Source: Chloroflexota bacterium
GTDB taxonomy: Bacteria > Chloroflexota > Dehalococcoidia > FW602-bin16
DNA: 64,000 bases
NCBI GenBank assembly: GCA_004297765.1
Contig: SCTZ01000023.1
Location: forward strand, 1 to 64,000
Direction: 5' to 3'
A program made the translations under genes and the position numbers. Below the pieces are notes generated by a model. The model did no database searches. It worked only from the letters and a program-made list of their open reading frames with translations, and was not told the DNA's origin. Of the stretch, positions 40,301 to 48,200 are shown piece after piece; the first letter of the stretch is position 1, and each line of letters starts with the position of its first letter.

Positions 40301-40878
40301 GCTCCCAATTGCGGGACAAGCTGCCGTTCTGCCATCTCCGCTAGCGCAGCCGTATCCTGCTTGCCCGTCACGCTCAGGCGCATGATGGGAAAAGCGTTCA
40401 GATCCACTTCGGAGACCTTCGGAGCGAGAGACCCGGCCGGAAGCTGGGCGCTGGCCAGGTTACGATTGATAGTGTCGACGGCTCGCTTGAGATCTGTGCC
40501 ATACGCGAACTGAGCTACCACGACGGAGACGCCCGCTTCAGAGATGGAATCCAGCGACTTGAGTCCAGGCAGACCGGCCACCGCGCTCTCGACGGGAACG
40601 GTCACGTCGTTCAAAACGGAGTCGGGATCAGCGGTGGGGTAGATGGTCATCACGGTGACCACGGGGATATCCATGTTGGGCAGCAACTCGATCTTGAGCT
40701 GGCGCGCCGCCCAGATCCCTCCCGCGATGACGAGCATCACGACCATCAGCGTGACCGCGCGCTTGGCCAAGGCCAGATCGATAATGGCTCCCAGCATGCG
40801 GCTGAGCGCGCCGATCTCCGCCGTGCTATATCCGTGATCGGCGCCCGCGGGCGGAAGATACTGATCCTTGCGCGACAT
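37348..40878 (-). CDS. RND-family transporter with an inserted LysM domain
   Basis: The 1176-residue product starts at ATG 40878. It has the RND layout: a first membrane helix (about 41-58), the motif ELLPNMDIPVVTVMTIYP, a large extracytoplasmic loop, a block of membrane helices with GRVVDDAIVVLENI (proton-relay region), a second loop, and a second helix block ending in LVVPVVYSL. Such pumps use the proton gradient to export drugs, lipids or other compounds. In the first loop, about residues 274-404 are an extra segment containing a LysM domain. A second insert of about 25 residues, in the linker before helix 7, is encoded by a hairpin repeat. No adaptor or outer-membrane channel gene is adjacent. 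Confidence 0.9.
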   Translation of the reverse strand: MSRKDQYLPPAGADHGYSTAEIGALSRMLGAIIDLALAKRAVTLMVVMLVIAGGIWAARQLKIELLPNMDIPVVTVMTIYPTADPDSVLNDVTVPVESAVAGLPGLKSLDSISEAGVSVVVAQFAYGTDLKRAVDTINRNLASAQLPAGSLAPKVSEVDLNAFPIMRLSVTGKQDTAALAEMAERQLVPQLGAVDGVSSVQITGSAARRVVVSLKADQLKARNVTVSQVVSSLRANNVAAPSGGIPEGGLDLPVRVGNQLLSLQDVENLIVLPSASAMGGAGGLSGVPQSWRPPSPDSSEPTRQPDEVYQVKPGDTLSSIAQRFYGDAGAFQRIVDANKAQLSNPNSIRPGMTLIIPAALTTSTTPGAPASPPASIGSGTGQVPGLPAGGQIPGMAIPQMPSIPQIYIRDLGQVALGTAEDASLTRTNGQNSVGVLIFKTRDANTVRVADAVNHKIAEIKSGLGDAGVVVIEDQSTAVRESISGLEREGLLGGLFAVLVIFLFLFNARSTMVTAVSIPVSILVAFLLMGWRDLSLNIMTMGGLTVSLGRVVDDAIVVLENIYRHVQRGESPMRAASAGAREVSAAITISTLTTVAVFLPLGFVGGIVGQVFTPFALTVTFALLASLAVALTIIPVLATFLVRPGRGRLEAGARSRSPQSPASTPRLHAICSPGVSWALRHRRATLGVAAVLFVGSLWTLPFIGTSFLPSSSEKLLQVTVEMPPGTNLHATEAVAEQVENQLSNLKEVEVFQTTIGNTGSLMGMTGIGAGNASTADIFVRLVSSADVHGVAESLRQSLSSIDSAASIVVSPLETMEGGSSKLQVTIVGDDYEQVSDTANRAVSALGQIEGLANVRSDLAVSKPEVSVKVKPDAALQHGLTAIQVVQAVRDMITGQQATKMTLDGKPIDVYVQVNAADKDSLDKLKALTVGTINPVPLSEIADVRSVDGPVRITRHNQARAATISGDVLKADTGAVSSAARQMMNDLDKPAGVRVQVGGVAEQMMEGFSNLGIALAVAVGLVYLVMVATMGSLSEPLVILASLPLASVGALLALLLTGRSLGMSAMIGMLMLVGIVVTNAVVLLDLVGQLRRRGFGVREALIEGGRTRVRPILMTAAATILALTPLMLGFGQGSLIASELATVVVGGLLTSTLLTLLVVPVVYSLVQELTERWGSSES
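38885..38945. repeat. G-rich hairpin repeat lying in frame inside the RND gene
   Basis: On the plus strand this reads with GCTGGGGATTGGGGGCT, a short loop, then AGCCCCAGCCTCTAGCC, the same word set as the 411-480 and 1667-1705 repeats. The hairpin AGCCCC/GGGGCT closes it. In the RND frame it encodes an Arg/Ser/Pro-rich stretch (GRLEAGARSRSPQSPASTPR) in the cytoplasmic linker between helices 6 and 7. Confidence 0.55.
39667..40059 (-). other. Segment of the RND gene encoding a LysM insertion
   Basis: Codons for about residues 274-404 interrupt the first extracytoplasmic loop, between LQDVENLIVLPS and IYIRDLGQVALG. In ordinary RND pumps these two strands are joined by a short turn. The insert consists of a Gly/Pro/Ser-rich stretch, a LysM domain at about 307-357 (VYQVKPGDTLSSIAQRFYGD, then IRPGMTLIIP), and a second Pro/Gly-rich stretch. 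LysM domains bind peptidoglycan or other GlcNAc polymers. Confidence 0.85.
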
Positions 40879-40952
40879 GGAACCCGCCGGGTCTCAAATA
40901 ATCGAGACCTAGTCATAAATCACGATTGGTGCAGTGCGCGGAGGCGGGAACC

Positions 40953-41012
40953 TGGGAGCGTGGGCATCCTGCCCGCGCGAGCGCTCGCGCGGGCAGGATG
41001 CCCGCGCTCCCA
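40953..41012. repeat. 60-base palindrome upstream of the RND gene
   Basis: Bases 40953-40982 pair with 40983-41012 with one mismatch and no loop; the centre is GAGCGCTC. The arms carry GGGCATCCTGCCCGCGCGAG. The element is flanked by two direct copies of GTCTCAAATAATC (40893-40905 and 41042-41054) and by GTCATAA/TTATGAC inverted words. It lies 75 bases upstream of the RND start; no promoter is evident. The remaining 41055-41158 stretch holds nothing clear. Confidence 0.8.
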
Positions 41013-41158
41013 AGCAGCATCGTCTCACAATTATGACCACGTCTCAAATAATCAGCTTACGCTTGCTGCCCTACACCCTTCGCGGTTCCAAAGTGGCAAT
41101 AACCGTGCCTCGACCGTCTGATCGCGGGGTCGCCGAGTGGTTTTACGGGTAGTCATCG

Positions 41159-41416
41159 CTACGCGAGGCGCGCGACATACTCGGCCGGACTGAAGATGGG
41201 GAAGCCGACCGACGTGGCGACGGCCGGCGTGAAATGCCGTGAATTGCCCGTCACGAGGCAGTCCGCGCCGCTCTCAATGGCAGCGACGAGAATCGGCGCG
41301 TCGGTCGGATTGATCACGGACAGGAGACGATGCACTGCGCGCGCATTGGGGTCAGGGATAACCTCTGGCGGAGCAGCGGTGAGGAAAGTGTAGAAATAGT
41401 GTCGAGGAAAGGGCAC
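41159..41416 (-). pseudogene. PIN-domain toxin fragment (N-terminal half missing)
   Basis: The 85-residue frame matches the C-terminal half of PIN-type toxins: NPTDAPILVAAIESGADCLV, then TGNSRHF and the FSPAEYVARL tail. The N-terminal part with the first catalytic aspartate and glutamate is absent, and the sequence upstream to the hicB stop does not encode it in any frame I read. The ATG at 41416 is simply the first in the frame. It is most likely a decayed gene. No antitoxin of the usual PIN type lies beside it. Confidence 0.6.
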
Positions 41417-41492
41417 GGCTTACCCCTGTTCATACCGAGCGGGAGAAAGCTGCCCGCAGATTGTTCGCTCCTCTGACTGAAACCCACCGACG

Positions 41493-41720
41493 CTACGCCG
41501 CCACGTCAATCGTGATTATCTGCGGCGGTAGTCCCTCCTCGGGGATCGGCTCACCGTGCTTCTCAGCGGACCTTATCCAGAGGTCTATGGCATCACGTGC
41601 GTTGGCTATGGCTTCCTCAATTGTGTCGCCCTCCGTGGTCAGACCGGGAAGCGCAGGAACACGCACCGTGAAACCGCCTTCCTCGGGGTCGGGAATCAGC
41701 AGCAACGAGTATCGCCTCAT
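41493..41720 (-). CDS. hicB: HicB-type antitoxin
   Basis: The 75-residue product has the HicB partial RNase H-like fold: MRRYSLLLIPDPEEGGFTVR, the VPALPGLTTEGDTIEEAIAN signature and an acidic end (IITIDVAA). HicB neutralises the HicA mRNA interferase. It starts at ATG 41720, overlapping the upstream hicA remnant by ATGA. The usual C-terminal DNA-binding extension is absent, which fits the short HicB class. Because hicA is truncated, this antitoxin is probably an orphan. Confidence 0.75.
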   Translation of the reverse strand: MRRYSLLLIPDPEEGGFTVRVPALPGLTTEGDTIEEAIANARDAIDLWIRSAEKHGEPIPEEGLPPQIITIDVAA

Positions 41721-41911
41721 AGCATCCTCCTGAACTCATCCACGGCAAGTCCAGCATCTTCCAAGATGCTCGCTAGCGTGCCCAGCTTCAGTTCCTTGCC
41801 CCTATGCACGGGCACGATCACCTTTCCAACCTTCTGAGGGTGACGCAGGTTGAGATGAGCGCCAGATTGCTCCTCGTCATACCACCCGGCACGGTGCAGT
41901 GTGGCGTCAGA
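41717..41911 (-). pseudogene. hicA: hicA remnant, 5' end missing
   Basis: Reading the minus strand from 41911 gives 64 residues including LHRAGWYDEEQSGAHLNLRH, then VIVPVHRGKELKLGTLASIL and EFRRML, the core of HicA with the catalytic histidine region. The frame is blocked by TGA at 41912-41914, no ATG, GTG or TTG begins the domain, and about ten N-terminal residues are missing. A palindromic repeat starts six bases beyond the break (41920). It overlaps hicB by four bases, as intact hicAB pairs often do. Confidence 0.6.
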
Positions 41912-41919
41912 TCAAGGCC

Positions 41920-41952
41920 AGACCGCCGCGGTTTTCGAAACCGCGGCGGTCT
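41920..41952. repeat. Inverted repeat with AGACCGCCGCGGT arms at the hicA break
   Basis: Bases 41920-41934 pair with 41938-41952 around a three-base loop. The arm AGACCGCCGCGGTTT is nearly that of 6484-6499 and shares AGACCGCCGCGGT with 11835-11847. It lies directly beside the truncated end of hicA. Confidence 0.85.
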
Positions 41953-42074
41953 CCGTTGAAGCGACGCCGTCAAACCGCACAATTCGGCCGGTCATAGCAG
42001 GCTTGATGCGGCCTTTTATGGTCGCTGACAAAATAACGTGGTACATGGACGGGCGCCAACCCCACCGCCCCACC

Positions 42075-42138
42075 GGGCGTCATGAATGCCGCCCCTACGG
42101 CGTGCGGTGCCTCGTAGGGGCGCAATTCTATTGCGCCC
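42075..42138. repeat. CGTAGGGG-type hairpin repeats, outward arrangement
   Basis: GCCCCTACG (42091-42099) and CGTAGGGGC (42113-42121) are inverted, each adjoining a hairpin (GGGCGTCAT-GA-ATGCCGCCC on the left, CGCAAT-TCT-ATTGCG on the right). The words are those of the 3968 and 5113 elements but in reversed order. The surrounding 41953-42273 stretch has no convincing gene. Confidence 0.65.
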
Positions 42139-42273
42139 TGCGTGGGGGGAACAAAGGGCGGATGCTGTACCATCTTATTTCGTTAAACACCATCAATATC
42201 GCGACCAGACTCTCGCCCTACGACCAGGCCTATAATGCAGGATTCTGACGCCTGGACGGCGGTGACCGGCGGA

Positions 42274-45200
42274 TTAAGATCCCGCCGTCACCGCGAGCGG
42301 CACAGCAGCCGTGTTGTTCGCCTCACTGTTCTCGAAGAGCACATTGTCCGCATCGCTGCGCAGGATCAGGAAGTAGTTCCCCGCCGCCACGCTCGGCACT
42401 GTGATCGTCAGGCTGGCCGTGTAGCTCCCGCCTGCGCTCACTGCCACGCTGTGGCTGACGCTTCCCACTAGCGTGTCTCCGCTATCCCACGTCCCGTTCG
42501 TGGACAGGTACACCTTGTCCGCCCAGTCGCCAAAGGTCGTCAGCGCGTCCCCGTTGCCCTGGTTCTTTACTGTCCAACTGATCGTCAGCGACTGCCCCAC
42601 CTTGCCTGTCCCAGCGTACGTCAGGCTTGTCGGCACCAGGTCAGGAACCCGAATCTCCACCGGCACCACCCGTATGTTGTTCGTCTCGTCTGTCTCGCCA
42701 ACACTGTTCCCAGTGTCCGTACGCACGATCACCCAGTAGCTCCCGGCTGCCACCTTCGGCAGGTACGCCGTACGCTTTACCGTATAGCTGCTGCCAGCCG
42801 CCTGCGTCACGCCGCGCGTTACGCTGGTCATGAGCCGGTCCGCGCTGTCCCACACCGCGTCCGTCGACAGGTACACCTGGTCGTACCAACTCGGCTCCGC
42901 GTCCCCATTCCCCTGGTTCTTCACCGTCCACGTCACCGGTATCGTCTGATATGCGATCCCAACGGCAGGCGCCGTCAGCGCCGTCGGCGTCAGGTCAGGA
43001 GCCTCTACCACCAGCGATACCACCCGCTCGTTGTTCGCTTCGTCCGACTCCGCCACTCCGTTGTACATGTCCGTCCGCAGGATCAAGGAGTAGCTGCCCG
43101 CCGTCTTCGGGAGCGTCACGCTCTGCGTCTCGGTGTAGCTGCTGCCAGCCGCGAGCGTGACACCGCGCGTCACCAGCGTCAGGAAGCTATCCCCGCTGTC
43201 CCACTTGTCGTCCGTCGAAAGGTAAACCCGATCCTGCCAGGACGGCGCCGCATCCCCGTTACCCTTGTTCTTGACCGTCCAACTGATCGGCACCATCTGC
43301 CCCGGCATAGCCGTGCTCGGCGTTGTGAACTCCGTCGGCGCCAGGTCCGGCGCCTGCACCACCAGCGGCACCACCCGCTCGTTGTTGGTCTCGTCCGACT
43401 CCTTCACCGCGTCGTACATGTCCGTGCGCAGGATCAACTGGTAGCTGCCCGGCGCCACCTTGGGCACGCTCACGCTCTGCGTCACCGTGTAGCTGCTGCC
43501 AGCCGCCTGAGTGACACCGCGCGAGACCAACGTCACGTAGGTATCTCCGCTGTCCAAACTCCCATCCGTGGACAGATAGATTCGATCTTGCCAGGACGCC
43601 GCCGCATCCCCATCACCCTGGTTCTTCACCGTCCACGTCAGCACGATCGTCTGCCCAGGCAGCGCCGTGCCCGGACTTGTGAGCTCCGTCGGAGTCAGAT
43701 CCGACCAGCCCAACACGCTGAACGACACCGCGTTCGAAGTCCCGCCGCCCGGCGTTGGGTTCACCACCGTGATCTGCGCCGTCCGCGCCGTCGTTATCAG
43801 ACTCGCCGGGACCGTAGCCGCCAGCCGGTTCTCCATGATGTAGACCGTGGTCAGCGGTGTGCCGTCCCAGCTCACCACAGCGTTCGAAGTAAAGCCCGTG
43901 CCAGTCACCACCACGCTCGCCGCAGGCCCGCCCGCCTTCGCCGACTGCGGACCAATGGTCGTGATGCTCGGTAGCGGGTTGGCCGTGTATCCGATCGCGT
44001 AGGTTGTGGTAGCTCCCACACCCCCCTTGGGCGTGTCCACCACGTACACCTTGTTGCCCTGCGGATCTTTGCCCCGCCACACCAGACCGCTCCCAGTGTA
44101 CAGCTCCGCGCTGCTCTCGCCCGGATAGCTGGCCCGCACAGACTTCAAGGCGATCCCAGGCAACGGATCTGGCACCACCGCCAGCACCCAGCCTCCGTTG
44201 GCCGCTACCCCGTACGTCGTGGTTGGCACAGCCATGGTCGCCAGGGTCGCGTTCGTCACGTACACCGTCGTCAGTGGCGTGGCGATGGCCGTGTTCAGAT
44301 CCATCAGCACGTCCGGGTCGACGTCCATGCTCGGGGCCACCACCTGCAGCGACTGACCTCCGCTGGGTACCACGTCCCCTTGCACGATTATGTTGGTGTG
44401 CACCCCCACGATCAACGGACTCAACGTGGCGCCCTTGTAGTCCCGCTGGCTGTACGTGGCCGTGAAGCCCGTCACCTGCCCGTCCACGTCCGTCCCTAGC
44501 ACCCAGTAACCCCACGTCTGCCCCCCCGCAGGCAGATCCCCAAAGCTCAAGGTCAAGTTGCTCGCCGGGACACTCGCACCCTTCAGGCTGGCTCCCAGCA
44601 AGCCAAACGTAATCAGCAGACCACTCTTATTGTCCACGATCTGCGGCTGCCCACTGATAATGGTCAGGTTCTTGGCCGGACCCGCCCCCACGTTGCGCAC
44701 TACCACCCCTAGCTTCACCGGATGGTTGGCCTGGATATCGCGCGGCACGTAGTAGTCGATCAACAACTGCGGCATCGGGTAGATCGTGATCTCCACCGCG
44801 CTGGTCGTGACACTCTGCGGGGTTCCGACCAAGTTGTAGGCGTAGATGGCCGACACCGCGTATTTCTGTCCGGCGGGATCCGTGCCCCCCAGACCCGCCG
44901 CAGGGATCAGCGTCCATTCGCTGGTTGCTGTCTGCCCGTCCAGGATGGAATGGTTGACCCCATAGCCGCTCTCCGTGGGCGGCGTGATGGCGAACAGATC
45001 CACGTAGCGCTGCCCCGACGCGTTGGTCTCCGAGCCCGCCAGGTCTGTCACCTTGATCGTCACCTGGAAGTTCTCCAGCGTGGCCCCGGCAGTGTTGGTC
45101 GTCTGCAGCGTGGCCTCGAAGGCCTGCCGCTCCAGCGTGGCCTTCTGCGGGATGTCCAACTGCACGACCTCGTGGGCCGTCTGCTGTGGCAGCGGCGGCG

Positions 45201-48200
45201 GCGTGATGTTGGGCGGCACCCCGCCCGACGGATACGTGAACACGACCCCGCCGCCCGGCGTGTAGGTCACCGACGGCACCGAGACCCCACCGCCGCCTCC
45301 TCCGCCGCCACCACCACCTCCGCCGGAGCCCGCCGTCGGACAGGTGTAAACGATCACCGGCACCTTCGTCTGAATATTCCCCGTCGACGCCGCCACGCTC
45401 CCGGCCGTGTAGCTCCCCTGGAACGTGAAGCTGCCGTCCGCGGCGACCACCACCGTCAGCACCAGATGGTTTTCCGGTGTGCTGTTCCCGGCCGTGATCA
45501 ACAGATCCTCGGTGTACGTCCCCGCCGCTAGACCTGCCGGAGGATTCACCACGATCGGGAAGGCCGCCGTGTTCCCGATCCCTAGATTCCCCAGCAGATG
45601 CGGCACCGTGATCCAGCTTCGGCTCGGCGCACTCACCGTGACGTCCGTCGCCACGTTGTAGCCCGTGTTGCTCAGCGTCAGGTTCTTGGTCGCCCCAGCA
45701 CCCGCGGCGACCGCCATGCTCCAGTTGTTCTCGCTCAGCGACAGAGCCGGCGTGATCTTGAAGTAGGTGTACTCCCCGCTCACCCGGATCTCGCTATTGA
45801 GCTGACTGCTCGGACAGTACGCGCTAGTGTCGTAGTGCACCTGCATACTGCTCTGGGGCGGAATGCTGGGAATCGTGACCTTGTTGGCCGTCACTCCGCC
45901 GTATGTCAGCAGCACGCTTACTCCGTTCACAAACGACGCGTCCACCACCACGTTGCTCACCGCGATGCGGCTCGGGTTGTAGACCGTCATTTGCCCGGAC
46001 GTGGCCGAGCTGTTGTTCAACAGCATCGGTCCCGACGGATTGGCCGGGTCCTTGGTGTAGGCGAACAGGGCCGGATCAACCGCTAGCTGCGGGATCGGCA
46101 CATCTACCTGATAGGTGATCTGCAGGTTGATGTCGTAGACGTCCACGATGGTGGTCGGGACCACCGTCCAGGTGGTCTGCACCGCTTGTACCTGCAGCAC
46201 CACCGGCACCGTCTCCGCGTAATCCTCCTGCCCCGTGAAGAAACCCGTGGCGTTGTCGTGGTGCAGGGCCGTGACCTCATAGCTGTATGGCACACCCATG
46301 CTCAGGTTGGTGAAGGTCACCACCCCGTGCACGTCCACCGCCTTCGTCTCGCTGTGGTAGGGCGCCACTGTAGACGTCAGCTTCACCTGCCCATCAGTCA
46401 CCGCCTGGCCCGTGTTGTCGCTCACCGCGAATAGCGCGCTGGTATGCAGCATGGTGTCTACGTACACCGTCAGCGGCACCTGCAGGCTCCCACCGTTGTC
46501 CGTATCGACCTGCACCGCCGTGTCCTGGTACGCGTTCGGCACCACACTCGCCCCCGGCGCGACGTTGACCGTGAAGGCGCTGCTCTGGTTATAGCCCAGA
46601 TCCGCCAGGCTGCTGGCGCTCAGGCTCACCCACGGATAGGGCGTGCCACCCGAGCGCGACACCAGGCGCATGCGAATGCCGGTCAGGATGCTCCCCTGCC
46701 CGTTGTTCTTGACCGTGATGCTCTGGCTGGTCGCGCTCCCGGCCTGAACCGAGAGGGTGGGCGCCAAGGGATTGACGCTCATCCGGGGCTGCGGCGCCAC
46801 GATGGTGACCGTCCCGCTCACCTGCGTCACCGCTCCCTCTGCCTGTCCTGCCGGAAGCTTCGTCAGGCTCACCTGCAGGCTGTGCGACCCCAGGTCCAGC
46901 CCCGCCGCACTGAAGCCAAGGTTGTACGTGTTCAGCGTGCGGGCCGCCGCGCTGGGCTCGAGCGAGGCCAGCAGCACCGGCGATCCGCCGGTGATGTCGG
47001 TTAGCTCCAGCCGGGTCAGCTCAGGGACGTAGGCCTCGTTCCACACGTTCACGGTAACCGTGCCGTTGTCACTCTGTCTGAGAGAGGTCGGAAAGCTCTG
47101 GTTGCCCGCGAAGGTCAGCTTGTGCCCCGTGATGGTTACTCCGACCGTGGCCATGGCCGTCAGCCCATCCGGCGTCCCAGCCGTTAGGTACAGCGTGCCA
47201 ACGCCCGTCGTGCTGCCCACAGATAGTGCGCCCGTATACACGTTCCCGGAGCCGCCGTTGCTCAGCGTGATCAATTGCTGGACCCCGTCCGGGGCCACGT
47301 AGCGGGCCTGGACGCTGGCGTTGGCGATCGGGTTCCCGCCCTGCGTGACGGTCCCTGTGACCACCAGTGTGTCGCCGGGGTCGTACAGGCCTTTGTCCGT
47401 ACTCGCCTGCAGACCTATCGGGATCACCGGCGGCGGGTTCACCTGCAAGTTGACTGGGATCTGCCGCGGACTCGTGGTAGTCCCTGCTTCTCCCGCGATG
47501 GTGAGCATACCCGTGTAGTTGCCCGCGGCGAGACCGGCTGTGCTCATGTGGACAGTGGCCGTGTTGCTGGTTCCACCGATAGCCGACCCGCTGGTTGGGC
47601 TCATCGACAGCCAGCTCCCCCCGTCGGTGGTGCTGGACGTTGCATTCCAGTTTAGAGTGGTGAGATTGCTGCCGTAGTTGGTGATCTGCAGATTCTGATC
47701 GGGCGGATTCGCGCCGCCCTGCGTGGCCACGAAGCTGAGCTGCGTCGGCAGCACCTGCAGACCCGGCAGGGGCGGCGGCGTAATGGTCAGGCTGAAGGCT
47801 TTGGACACGGTGCTTGCAGCGGCATCGCTGACTTGAGCCGTGAAGCTGAAAGTACCGGTCGCGCCGGGTGTGCCGTTGATCTGGCCAGTAATGGGATCCA
47901 GCGACAGCCCGTCGGGCAATGTCCCCGAGGCGACAGACCAACTGTACGGCGACATCCCGCCGGAAGCGGCGAGCGTGGCCGAGTAGGAGCTTTCCTGGGT
48001 GCCATCGGGTAATGGCGAGCTCGTTGTAATCGCGAGCGTAGGCACGGCCGGTGTTATTTGCACCTGCACATTGTCCAGCCCCCAACTCTCATCGGAAATA
48101 CCTTGGAGCCCCGACCCGGAGAAGTTCAACTGGAGGGAGTTGGCCGTGTGCGCAATAGTGTAGCTTAAGTGGTAGACGGTGTCGCCATAGAAAGAATAGC

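Noticed and set aside
41122..41152. GCGGGGTCGCCGAGTGGTTTTACGGG-like stretch resembling the 5' part of a tRNA-Leu/Ser
   Set aside because: Only a D-arm-like portion is visible. No anticodon stem, T-arm or acceptor complement follows, so at most it is a fragment.
47069..48085. Minus-strand open frame of 338 codons in a second frame
   Set aside because: It overlaps the smaller giant protein on the same strand in another frame and is rich in Arg/His/Gln, as expected of an out-of-frame reading.
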